A stretch of 8,106 nt of DNA from an uncultured Ectothiorhodospiraceae bacterium (GCA_947259425.1 CAMYMO010000393.1:1-8106); one strand, 5' to 3'. Shown: positions 1 through 6,817, counted from the stretch's first letter. Made by a program: numbers and translations. Notes: generated by a model from the sequence alone, not told the origin.

Positions 1-155
1 GGTTCTAATACATCATCCAGGTGTTCTAAATCGATGCAAACGCATAAAAAGTGACTAACGCCATGGGCCTCAGCATTTTCGAGTGCACCTTCTAACTTTC
101 CATCAAATGGAGTTAGATCTAGCCGATCTAAATGGCAATGAGAGTCTACTAACAT
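1..155 (-). CDS. tatD: TatD/YcfH-family metal-dependent hydrolase, N-terminal fragment
   Basis: This is the first 51 residues of a gene that runs off the left edge of the window. The protein starts MLVDSHCHLD. The HxH pair (H6 and H8) at the end of the first beta strand is the metal-ligand signature of TatD-family TIM-barrel hydrolases, whose members act as DNases or phosphoesterases. The position directly after holB-pilZ matches E. coli ycfH, so a YcfH-type member is more likely than the TatD of the tat operon. The ATG at 153-155 is preceded by an in-frame TGA four codons upstream, which fixes the start. No convincing Shine-Dalgarno is visible, so translation may depend on ribosomes finishing pilZ 26 bases upstream. 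The remaining active-site residues lie outside the window. The family call is firm; the exact substrate cannot be read from the sequence. Confidence 0.9.
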   Translation of the reverse strand, partial: MLVDSHCHLDRLDLTPFDGKLEGALENAEAHGVSHFLCVCIDLEHLDDVLE

Positions 156-181
156 AGGAATATTTCAAATAAAAAGATAAA

Positions 182-550
182 TTACATGGTATGTGTTTGG
201 CGATCAGATTTTAATGCCCCGGCAAGATAGGTTTCAATCTTCGTTCTGGCACTGCCACCATCTTGCTCACTAAATTGGACGCCGATACCGGCCGCTCGGT
301 TGCCTTGCGCACCTTTAGGCGTAACCCAGACTATCTTACCCGCAACAGGTAGTTTTTCTTTTTCGTCCATCAGTGTCAGCAACATAAATACTTCATCACC
401 TAATGAGTAGGCTTTGTTCGTCGGTATAAACAATCCACCATTGCGGATAAAAGGCATGTAGGCAGCATATAAGGCACTTTTATCTTTTATTGTTAACGAT
501 AAGATACCCTGGCGCCCACCAGCGGCCATCCCTTTTGGAAGATTACTCAT
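182..550 (-). CDS. pilZ: PilZ, type IV pilus-associated PilZ-domain protein
   Basis: This 122-residue single-domain protein matches the small stand-alone PilZ of Pseudomonas and Xanthomonas in length and in several stretches: LSLTIKDKSALYAAYMPFI (residues 17-35), GGLFIPTNK (38-46), GDEVFMLLTL (51-60), NRAAGIGVQF (84-93) and IETYLAGALKSDR near the C terminus. The family is required for type IV pilus biogenesis and twitching and works through protein partners such as PilB and FimX. The c-di-GMP signature RxxxR followed by (D/N)xSxxG is absent: the matching region reads RNGGLF around residues 36-41. The protein therefore probably does not bind the nucleotide itself. It follows holB after 38 bases. 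An AGGAG lies 10 bases before the ATG at 548-550. M8 is an alternative start, but the upstream site fits the family length better. Confidence 0.95.
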   Translation of the reverse strand: MSNLPKGMAAGGRQGILSLTIKDKSALYAAYMPFIRNGGLFIPTNKAYSLGDEVFMLLTLMDEKEKLPVAGKIVWVTPKGAQGNRAAGIGVQFSEQDGGSARTKIETYLAGALKSDRQTHTM

Positions 551-588
551 CGATATCCATCTCCTGTGGAATTAATTCTTTAAATTAT

Positions 589-1563
589 CTAGGCCGAAGT
601 TATTCTCTGCCACTCTAACATTAGCTCATCCATGACCATTTGCGAATTCAACGGTGCACGATGCATCCGTAACTCATCAATTAATTGATCTGAATAGCAA
701 AATAAGCCTTCTAATTCTACCTTCTTAGCAAGGATCTGCAACTGTTCAAGTTTATCCTTGTTTACAATTACCTGAGCCTGTTTAACCTTCATTTTTATTA
801 AATCACTGACCCAACTGTATATCCATTGTATCGGCGCCGTGACGCCTTGCTTTAATTGTTGATTTTGCAGGGAAAGTGGGGATTGCTCTGCTAACCCAAT
901 GCTACAGAATTTATCGAAAACCTGCTCTCTCAACTCAGCGAGATCTGAACTGAGATCGCTCAATGCTTTTAACGGTGCACCGTTGGCCATGGCGAGTAAC
1001 GCACTGATATTGTGCTCACTATCGAACTGTTGATTATTTAGCCATGTTATCGCCATATCATGGCCAGGCGGTGCAAAATGAATGTGCTGGCAACGACTTT
1101 TTATCGTTGCTGGTAAGGTCGATAATCGTGACGTGACCAGGATAATCAGCGTTTTTTCGGGAGGTTCCTCAAGTGACTTAAGCAAGCTATTCGCTGATGA
1201 TAAGTTCATTGCATCTGCTGGGCTGATAATCGCAATGCGGTGCGTATTATGGTGGCTCGCCAGACTAAAATTATCAATCAGCGCCCGGATTTGATCGATC
1301 TTGATTTGCTTACCAACCTCTTCGGGTTCGATCAGATTATAATCGGGATGCGTCCCAGCATTATATTGAGCACAAGCACGACATTGATTACATGCTTGTT
1401 CATTAATAGGCGATTCACAGAAAAGATATTGCGCAAGCGCAGTGGCTGTTTTTAATTTACCCAGTCCTTCTAGACCACTAAATATTAAAGCATGAGGTAA
1501 ACGATCCTCTGCGGCTCTTTGTATCAATCCATGCCACTGTGAATGTGTCCAGGGAAATATCAT
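589..1563 (-). CDS. holB: DNA polymerase III subunit delta' (clamp loader)
   Basis: This 324-residue protein is close to the 334 residues of E. coli HolB. Delta' is the stator of the clamp-loader complex and helps place the sliding clamp on primed DNA. Domain I has a P-loop-like GLEGLGKLK (residues 30-38), in which the usual Ser/Thr after GK is Leu37. A zinc module follows with Cys49, Cys58, Cys61 and Cys64, then the conserved GTHPDY, the LLKSLEEPPE motif (127-136) and KSRC (155-158). The SRC arginine (R157) serves in the family as an arginine finger for the neighbouring ATPase subunit. The degenerate P-loop agrees with delta' being a non-hydrolysing subunit. The ATG at 1561-1563 overlaps the tmk stop codon by ATGA, and no Shine-Dalgarno is apparent, so translation is probably coupled to tmk. 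Identity is secure. Confidence 0.96.
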   Translation of the reverse strand: MIFPWTHSQWHGLIQRAAEDRLPHALIFSGLEGLGKLKTATALAQYLFCESPINEQACNQCRACAQYNAGTHPDYNLIEPEEVGKQIKIDQIRALIDNFSLASHHNTHRIAIISPADAMNLSSANSLLKSLEEPPEKTLIILVTSRLSTLPATIKSRCQHIHFAPPGHDMAITWLNNQQFDSEHNISALLAMANGAPLKALSDLSSDLAELREQVFDKFCSIGLAEQSPLSLQNQQLKQGVTAPIQWIYSWVSDLIKMKVKQAQVIVNKDKLEQLQILAKKVELEGLFCYSDQLIDELRMHRAPLNSQMVMDELMLEWQRITSA

Positions 1564-2198
1564 GAATTCATCACAATCTGGTTAAGAACCTCGGTCAATT
1601 CTTTTTGTACTTGCGTTAATTCGGGCTCAGCATTAATCACCGCATATTTATCGGGATTTTGACTCGCACGCAACAAATAAACATCACGTACACGTTTAAA
1701 AAATTCGATATTCTCTAATTCGAACCGATCCGGTGCACTACGTTGACCTGCGCGCTCCAGTCCAACTTCAATGGGCAAATCAAATATCAAGGTTAGGTCT
1801 GGTCGGAGCTCACCTTGCACCCATGATTCCAATTCCGCAATACGATGTAAATCGATACCTCGCCCACCCCCTTGATAAGCATAAGTCGCATCCGTAAATC
1901 GATCGCAAACAACCCAGATACCTTTTTGAATAGCCGGCAGTATAACTTCATGTAAATGCTGTGCCCGGGCAGCGAACATTAATAACAACTCCGTATCACT
2001 ATGGATATCGGTTTCCGATTTATCCAAAAGAATATCTCTAATCTTCTCGGCCAATGGCGTCCCACCCGGCTCACGTGTTTGTAATACCTTAATTCCATTT
2101 TTTTCAAGAAATTTTATAATGAAATCGATATTCGTACTTTTGCCGGCCCCTTCTCCACCTTCTATAGTGATAAATTTGCCTGTCACATCAACCGGCAT
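1560..2198 (-). CDS. tmk: Thymidylate kinase (dTMP kinase)
   Basis: The 212-residue enzyme phosphorylates dTMP to dTDP with ATP, an essential step in dTTP supply. The P-loop GGEGAGKS spans residues 14-21. TREPGGTPLAE (41-51) binds substrate, CDRF (98-101) is the kinase DR(F/Y/H) motif, and YQGGGRGID (108-116) follows. The lid region around 149-160 (RAGQRSAPDRFE) carries arginines, while the P-loop has none in the catalytic position. This is the pattern of the E. coli-type (type II) enzymes, which use lid arginines. The length equals the bacterial norm. The ATG at 2196-2198 shares one base with the mltG stop (TAATG), and only a weak AGG lies upstream, so translational coupling is likely. Its stop overlaps the holB start by four bases. 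Confidence 0.97.
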   Translation of the reverse strand: MPVDVTGKFITIEGGEGAGKSTNIDFIIKFLEKNGIKVLQTREPGGTPLAEKIRDILLDKSETDIHSDTELLLMFAARAQHLHEVILPAIQKGIWVVCDRFTDATYAYQGGGRGIDLHRIAELESWVQGELRPDLTLIFDLPIEVGLERAGQRSAPDRFELENIEFFKRVRDVYLLRASQNPDKYAVINAEPELTQVQKELTEVLNQIVMNS

Positions 2199-3244
2199 TA
2201 TTTAGCGCCTGCTTTAAAGGAGGAAAATGACTTTTTTCGGCCTTTTAATTGATATTTGATTACCGCCTGATTGTGTTCATCCAGGGTTGAGGAAAAATAA
2301 TGGCTACCATCTCCACGGGAAACAAAATAGAGTGCCTCACCTTCCGCTGGTCTTAATACGGCATTAATGGCATCACGTCCGGGCATGGCTATGGGTGTTG
2401 GTGGTAGACCAAATATACGATACGTATTATAAGGCGTTTTTTGTTGTAGGTCAGAACGTCTAATGTTCCCTTTATAACGTTCCCCCATACCATATATAAC
2501 GGTTGGATCACTTTGTAAACGCATCCGTTTAATCAGTCGTCGGGAAAATACGCCGGCAATTGCAGAGCGTTCCGAGGCTAATCCTGTTTCCTTTTCAACG
2601 ATCGAAGCTAAAATCAATGCTTCGTATGAGTTTTTAATTGGGATCCCAACATCTCGATCATCCCATTTTTTCGCCAGATATTTTTCCATTGAACGAAATG
2701 CACGTTTAAGTATGTCGACATCCTTTTCACCACGAGGAAAGTGATAGGTGTCTGGCATGAAGCGTCCTTCTGGATGCATGCCGGCAGAATTCAGTTGCGC
2801 CATAATTTGCTCATTTGTTTTGTCCTTGAGGGTATGGGTGATATGTTCATTTTCCTTCAGCGCATTAAGTACCTGACTAAAACTCCAGCCCTCAACAATG
2901 GTAAGAGAATATTGAATTACATTCCCTTTTGAAATTTTGCTTAAAAAAGTCGCGGGCGTTGCACCTGCTTCCAATTCATATTCTCCAATGTGGATTTTAG
3001 TCGCCTGACTGGTCCAGCGCGCATACCAGATGAGGTATCGAGGATTTGAAATTACCTTTATCTCATATAAGTATTCTGCAATCCGTGTCAGGTTGCTGCC
3101 TGATTCGACTTTAACAATTAAACCATCAGCAGGGATTGACATCTCGGATGAGATAAACTGTTTAATATCGTAGGCAAGCCATGTCATTGCCAAAACAGCA
3201 ACTAACACAACCAACCCAAAACTATAATAAATCTTCCTAATCAC
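2198..3244 (-). CDS. mltG: Endolytic murein transglycosylase MltG (YceG family)
   Basis: The 348-residue protein (E. coli MltG has 340) is an inner-membrane lytic transglycosylase that cleaves within nascent glycan strands and is thought to end their polymerisation. A single membrane helix spans roughly residues 7-25 after a short basic N terminus, with the rest in the periplasm. Residues about 43-106 form the LysM-like subdomain. The YceG catalytic domain carries EGWSFSQV (118-125), FMPDTYHFP (162-170) and ASIVEKET (213-220). E217 corresponds to the catalytic glutamate E218 of E. coli. MRLQSDPTVIYGMG and the terminal YFVSRGDGSHYFS motif are also present. The start is GTG at 3242-3244: an in-frame TGA four codons upstream leaves no earlier choice. 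It overlaps the end of pabC by eight bases. A purine-rich AGGGA lies about 14 bases upstream, which is rather far. Confidence 0.96.
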   Translation of the reverse strand: MIRKIYYSFGLVVLVAVLAMTWLAYDIKQFISSEMSIPADGLIVKVESGSNLTRIAEYLYEIKVISNPRYLIWYARWTSQATKIHIGEYELEAGATPATFLSKISKGNVIQYSLTIVEGWSFSQVLNALKENEHITHTLKDKTNEQIMAQLNSAGMHPEGRFMPDTYHFPRGEKDVDILKRAFRSMEKYLAKKWDDRDVGIPIKNSYEALILASIVEKETGLASERSAIAGVFSRRLIKRMRLQSDPTVIYGMGERYKGNIRRSDLQQKTPYNTYRIFGLPPTPIAMPGRDAINAVLRPAEGEALYFVSRGDGSHYFSSTLDEHNQAVIKYQLKGRKKSFSSFKAGAK

Positions 3245-4061
3245 AACTCGGTATCACTTCCCTAACCTTGGCCTGTAATTTAGACGTTATCTCGCCTACC
3301 GTCATGATGGTACTATCTAGTTCACAGATCGGCCAGACACCATCGATACTATTGGTTAAAAATAACTCATCTGCTGATAATAACTCGTCCATCGATATTT
3401 CTTTGATGGTAACGGGGATATTCTCATCATGCGCCAGTCCAATAACAAGTTGGCGCATCACGCCTGCCACTCCAGAAAACGTTAAGTCTGGGGTTGAAAT
3501 TGCGCCATCTTTGACAAGAAATAGATTGTGCATGGTGGCTGAAATAACCTTACCCGTTTGATCCAGCATAATACCCTCAGCATGGCCGGTATGGGCTATT
3601 TCCATCCTCGCAAGAATTTGTTCCAGTCTATTTAAATGTTTCAAACCAGCAAGCTTGACTTGTCTGGCATAATAAGTCTCACAAAGTTTAATTTTAAAAC
3701 CGTTTGTTCTTAATAAAGCATCGCCCGGTTCACGATTGGTAATGGAAATTATCGAGGTGGGTTTACAGGGTATAGGAGGTGCATATCCTCGCGGTCCAAT
3801 GCCACGAGTAACCGTCAATTTTATTATTTGTTGACGGGTTTTATCTAAATTATTTTTAATCATATCAAACAAACCATTCGTATCAAACGGTTGAATATTA
3901 AGTTGTTTGAGTGAGCATTCTAAGCGGGCCAAATGAATATCCCACAATGGAATTTCACCTTTAACACTCAGCATGGTTTCGAACACCCCATCGCCATAAG
4001 CCAAACCTCGATCATGAATCGAGACTTGATCAGTACGACGACCGTTAACTAATGTAATCAT
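3237..4061 (-). CDS. pabC: Aminodeoxychorismate lyase
   Basis: The 274-residue PLP enzyme of fold type IV converts 4-amino-4-deoxychorismate to p-aminobenzoate and pyruvate in folate synthesis. DRGLAYGDGVFET (residues 17-29) is the N-terminal family motif. LAGLKHLNRLEQ (138-149) contains the Schiff-base lysine K141. GVAGVMRQ (197-204) is the cofactor phosphate-binding region. At the site where E. coli PabC has GWVTE, this protein reads GKVIS, so Ser174 replaces the glutamate that usually contacts the pyridine nitrogen of PLP. The following HNLF is kept. I cannot tell how common this change is. The ATG at 4059-4061 lies six bases after pabB, with TTAGGT as a modest Shine-Dalgarno overlapping the pabB stop. 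Branched-chain or D-amino-acid aminotransferase is the alternative within the fold, but the LKHLNRLEQ motif and the pabB neighbour favour PabC. Confidence 0.94.
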   Translation of the reverse strand: MITLVNGRRTDQVSIHDRGLAYGDGVFETMLSVKGEIPLWDIHLARLECSLKQLNIQPFDTNGLFDMIKNNLDKTRQQIIKLTVTRGIGPRGYAPPIPCKPTSIISITNREPGDALLRTNGFKIKLCETYYARQVKLAGLKHLNRLEQILARMEIAHTGHAEGIMLDQTGKVISATMHNLFLVKDGAISTPDLTFSGVAGVMRQLVIGLAHDENIPVTIKEISMDELLSADELFLTNSIDGVWPICELDSTIMTVGEITSKLQAKVREVIPSCD

Positions 4062-4067
4062 ATTTAC

Positions 4068-5441
4068 CTAATCCTGTAAGGCCAGCAAAAGGCCTTTAGC
4101 TTTTGAGCGCGTTTCTTCTAACTCTTTATCGGGTTTAGAATCAGCAACAATACCTGCCCCGGCACGAAAGCGAATATCGTCAGCATGCTTGGAAAAAGTA
4201 CGAATCAAAATATTGAGATCCATATTACCATTTCGATTTAAATAACCCAATGATCCGGTATATGGACCACGGGGGGTTTTCTCTAGCTCGGATATAATCT
4301 CCATGCAACGCACCTTGGGACAACCCGTAATGGTGCCACCCGGAAACACCGCTTTAATGACCTGACCCGGGTAAATATTTTCCCTCAAGGTCCCCACTAT
4401 ATTCGACACAATATGGTGAACATGAGAATAACTTTCTAACACCATAAGTTCATCGACCTTGATACTTCCATAAGTACATATTCGACCGAGATCATTTCGT
4501 TCCAAATCGATTAGCATGATATGCTCAGCTCGTTCTTTTACATTTTCCACAAGTTCATGTTGTAGTTTTTCATCTAAAATACGATCCGTATTTCTTGGCC
4601 GCGTACCGGCTATGGGTCTGGTTGCTACCTTTGATTGGTTAACACTAACCAAACGTTCCGGCGAGGAGCTTATTACTGAAACCTCTTTATAGTTAACAAG
4701 TGCGGAAAATGGCGCAGGATTCGATGCTCTCAGGCGTTTAAATATATCAACCGAGGAAATATCCGCTGTTAACTTAGCTTCCCATAACCTTGATAAATTA
4801 ACCTGAAAAACATCGCCCTCTTTAATATAATTCAGAATTTTATTAATTGAGTTTGTATATTCATCAGCCGCTGACTCAGTAACTTCTTGTAAGACTGAAG
4901 ATACTTTAACGCTTTTTTGTTTAATATTTTCAAGATCTAACCGCAGTTTGTCATGATAGTGTGCAAATTCCTGTTCTGTGACGATATAAGTTTCGTTTTT
5001 CTTATGACTATAGATAATAGCCGCGGGGATACGTGCAGCAAAAGCAATCGGTAAGCTTGAATCAAACTCTTTGATGCCTAACTTGGGTTCAATTTCACTC
5101 ACCAACTCATAGCCAAGATAGATAAACCAGCCACCACAAAAAGGCAGTGTTTGTGTTTCATCAATACGATTTTCCAGGAAAATACGATCAAGCTCAGTTA
5201 AAAAATCAGTATTTGTTAATTCCTTACCATCATAAGTGAGGCATTGTCTTGAGTTTTTAATTAAAAATTCTTGCGGGAATGCAAACAAAATATCATAGTC
5301 GCTATTCTGTGCACTGTTATCTGTATTTTGTGAGGAAGACTCAATATAAAAAGGATAATCTGACGACTTATCTTCGCAAAGAGATACTAAATCAAAACAA
5401 CCCTGCAGGGTCGTGATTTTATGGGTTTGATTTTCTGACAA
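4068..5441 (-). CDS. pabB: Aminodeoxychorismate synthase component I
   Basis: The 457-residue protein has an N-terminal anthranilate synthase I-like domain (about 1-170) and a chorismate-binding domain (about 193-455). It uses ammonia supplied by a glutamine amidotransferase (PabA/TrpG), not present here, to form aminodeoxychorismate for PabC. Visible motifs are YIKEGDVFQVNLSR (205-218), ISSSPERLV (257-265), RPIAGTRPR (275-283), IDLERNDLGR (311-320), SHVHHIVS (339-346) and FPGGTITGCPKVRCMEI (366-382). The motif at 276-280 is PIAGT, as in TrpE, not the PIKGT of E. coli PabB, so Ala278 replaces the nucleophilic lysine. Length below TrpE, the GGTITGCPKVR block and pabC next door favour PabB. The start is TTG at 5439-5441: an in-frame TGA six codons upstream and no ATG or GTG nearby leave no better choice. 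The Shine-Dalgarno is poor, suggesting low expression. Confidence 0.9.
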   Translation of the reverse strand: MSENQTHKITTLQGCFDLVSLCEDKSSDYPFYIESSSQNTDNSAQNSDYDILFAFPQEFLIKNSRQCLTYDGKELTNTDFLTELDRIFLENRIDETQTLPFCGGWFIYLGYELVSEIEPKLGIKEFDSSLPIAFAARIPAAIIYSHKKNETYIVTEQEFAHYHDKLRLDLENIKQKSVKVSSVLQEVTESAADEYTNSINKILNYIKEGDVFQVNLSRLWEAKLTADISSVDIFKRLRASNPAPFSALVNYKEVSVISSSPERLVSVNQSKVATRPIAGTRPRNTDRILDEKLQHELVENVKERAEHIMLIDLERNDLGRICTYGSIKVDELMVLESYSHVHHIVSNIVGTLRENIYPGQVIKAVFPGGTITGCPKVRCMEIISELEKTPRGPYTGSLGYLNRNGNMDLNILIRTFSKHADDIRFRAGAGIVADSKPDKELEETRSKAKGLLLALQD

Positions 5442-5480
5442 CCTGGAAGTTACCCATCAGGATTCAAATATTATTGCCGT

Positions 5481-5510
5481 ATTATATTTTCTTGAATACC
5501 AGGGTCCCAT
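5481..5510 (-). promoter_or_regulatory. Possible weak promoter for pabB
   Basis: A perfect minus-strand TATAAT (5486-5481) overlaps the fabF stop codon. At 18 bases upstream, ATGGGA (5510-5505) matches three of six bases of the -35 consensus. A start near 5474 would give a leader of about 32 bases before the TTG of pabB. The region is AT-rich, so a chance TATAAT is quite possible. Confidence 0.25.
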
Positions 5511-6720
5511 TCGTTCCGCCAAAACCAAACGAATTGGATAATGCGGTTCCGATCTTCATTTCGCGGGCAGTAGCGGGTACAAAATCGAGATCACATTCAG
5601 GATCCTGGTTCATAATATTGATTGTCGGTGGTGCAACCTGATCGCGAATGGCTAATGCTGTGAAGATAGACTCAATTCCACCCGCCGCGCCTAACAAATG
5701 CCCGGTCATCGATTTGGTTGAACTCATCGCAATATTTTTAGAATGATCGCCAAAAGCACCTTTAACGGCATGGACCTCGGCGATATCGCCAGCAGGTGTC
5801 GAAGTACCATGAGCATTTATATAATTAATTTCGTCAGAGTTAATCTTGGCATTACGCATCGCATATTGCATACAACGTTTGGCGCCATCACCACCTTCTG
5901 ATGGTGAGGTCATATGATAAGCGTCACCACTCATGCCATAACCAACGATTTCAGCGTAAATTTTTGCGCCACGTTTTTTAGCAAACTCATATTCTTCCAA
6001 GACGACAATCCCGGCACCATCCGCTAATACGAAACCATCACGATCTTTATCCCAGGGACGACTCGCTGTTTGAGGATCATCATTGCGAGTCGATAACGCG
6101 CGCGCTGCGGCAAAACCACCAAGACCAGATGGCGTTGTCGCCATCTCAGTGCCGCCTGCAATCATCACATCGGCATCACCATATTCGATGATTCTGGCAG
6201 CATCACCAATACTATGCGTTGCTGTGGCACAGGCCGTTACCAGGGCAATATTAGGGCCCTTCATTCCATAACGGATTGAAACATGTCCTGAGACCATATT
6301 AATGATCGATGCGGGGATTAAAAACGGAGAGACCTTACGCGGGCCTTTATTGATAAGTATATCGTAGTTCTTTTCAATTATACCAAGACCACCAATACCT
6401 GAACCAATCGCAACCCCGACGCGTTCTGCATTTTCGTCAGTCACTTCCAGGCCGGAATCTTTAATCGCCTCATCTGCAGCAACGACACCATATTGAATAA
6501 AGGTATCCATCTTCTTGGCGTCTTTACTGGAAATGAGATCGCCACCATCAAATCCCTTTACTGAACCACCGAAACGAACAGAAAAATCGCTCGTGTCAAA
6601 ATGTTCTATTGGGGCAATACCACTGTTACCCGCAAGCACATTTTCCCAGGATGTTTTTACATTTAAACCAACGGGAGAAACCATTCCCAGTCCGGTTATA
6701 ACAACTCGACGATCAGACAC
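5482..6720 (-). CDS. fabF: 3-oxoacyl-ACP synthase II (KAS II)
   Basis: The 412-residue condensing enzyme (E. coli FabF has 413) elongates acyl-ACP with malonyl-ACP in the cytoplasm. Its role in making cis-vaccenate chains underlies temperature control of membrane lipids in E. coli. The thiolase fold starts with RRVVITGLGMVSPVG. The active-site cysteine is C164 in TACATATH, the two histidines are H304 (NAHGTSTPAGD) and H341 (TGHLLGAAGG), and the conserved lysine is K336 in SSTKSMTGH. The C-terminal NSFGFGGTNG contains the gating phenylalanine F400. The start is GTG at 6718-6720, fixed by a TAA two codons upstream and supported by GGAG (6727-6730) six bases before it. An intrinsic terminator separates it from acpP, so it is probably transcribed by read-through. 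All catalytic residues are intact. Confidence 0.98.
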   Translation of the reverse strand: MSDRRVVITGLGMVSPVGLNVKTSWENVLAGNSGIAPIEHFDTSDFSVRFGGSVKGFDGGDLISSKDAKKMDTFIQYGVVAADEAIKDSGLEVTDENAERVGVAIGSGIGGLGIIEKNYDILINKGPRKVSPFLIPASIINMVSGHVSIRYGMKGPNIALVTACATATHSIGDAARIIEYGDADVMIAGGTEMATTPSGLGGFAAARALSTRNDDPQTASRPWDKDRDGFVLADGAGIVVLEEYEFAKKRGAKIYAEIVGYGMSGDAYHMTSPSEGGDGAKRCMQYAMRNAKINSDEINYINAHGTSTPAGDIAEVHAVKGAFGDHSKNIAMSSTKSMTGHLLGAAGGIESIFTALAIRDQVAPPTINIMNQDPECDLDFVPATAREMKIGTALSNSFGFGGTNGTLVFKKI

Positions 6721-6726
6721 TCTTTA

Positions 6727-6730
6727 CTCC
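6727..6730 (-). promoter_or_regulatory. Ribosome binding site deciding the GTG start of fabF
   Basis: On the minus strand GGAG lies six bases before the GTG at 6718-6720. Spacing and sequence are good, and the in-frame TAA between this site and the GTG excludes any earlier start. Confidence 0.75.
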
Positions 6731-6762
6731 AGGTATTCAACTAGTTTAAGCCACAGACAATT

Positions 6763-6797
6763 AAAAAGGCCGCAGCCACAACAACGTGGATGCGGCC
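6763..6797 (-). terminator. Intrinsic terminator after acpP
   Basis: On the minus strand a GC-rich hairpin forms by pairing GGCCGCA (6797-6791) with TGCGGCC (6774-6768). After one mismatch (6790 with 6775) the stem continues with CCAC (6789-6786) against GTGG (6779-6776), closing a six-base loop (6785-6780). Five T residues follow at once (6767-6763). It begins 20 bases past the acpP stop and ends 42 bases before the fabF start. It has every feature of a rho-independent terminator. Because fabF and the genes behind it lack an obvious promoter in the remaining 42 bases, it probably acts as a partial terminator that raises acpP transcript above the rest. Confidence 0.9.
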
Positions 6798-6817
6798 AGA
6801 TATTCGATTTATTAAAC

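Noticed and set aside
543..560. Five-codon minus-strand frame (MDIDE) overlapping the pilZ start, as a possible leader peptide
   Set aside because: AGGAG abuts its ATG with no spacing, so initiation there is unlikely; the same AGGAG is placed for pilZ.
569..578. Ten-base palindrome GAATTAATTC between holB and pilZ
   Set aside because: It is short, AT-rich and without a loop, and no second copy or half-site suggests an operator.
1082..1455. Two plus-strand open frames inside holB
   Set aside because: Both lie wholly antisense to conserved HolB sequence, with no recognisable motifs.
650..1740. Recurring GGTGCAC heptamer in holB and tmk
   Set aside because: Each copy encodes ordinary residues (for example the Gly-Ala-Pro and Ser-Ala-Pro runs); spacing is irregular and there is no flanking similarity, so this is coincidence and not a repeat family.
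3268..3561. Plus-strand open frame of 97 codons opposite pabC
   Set aside because: Antisense to conserved PabC motifs with no domain signature.
4068..5441. Reading the gene as trpE (anthranilate synthase component I)
   Set aside because: PIAGT points that way, but the protein is shorter than typical TrpE, is paired with pabC and not trpG/trpD, and has the GGTITGCPKVR form I associate with PabB. It is kept as a check under findings.
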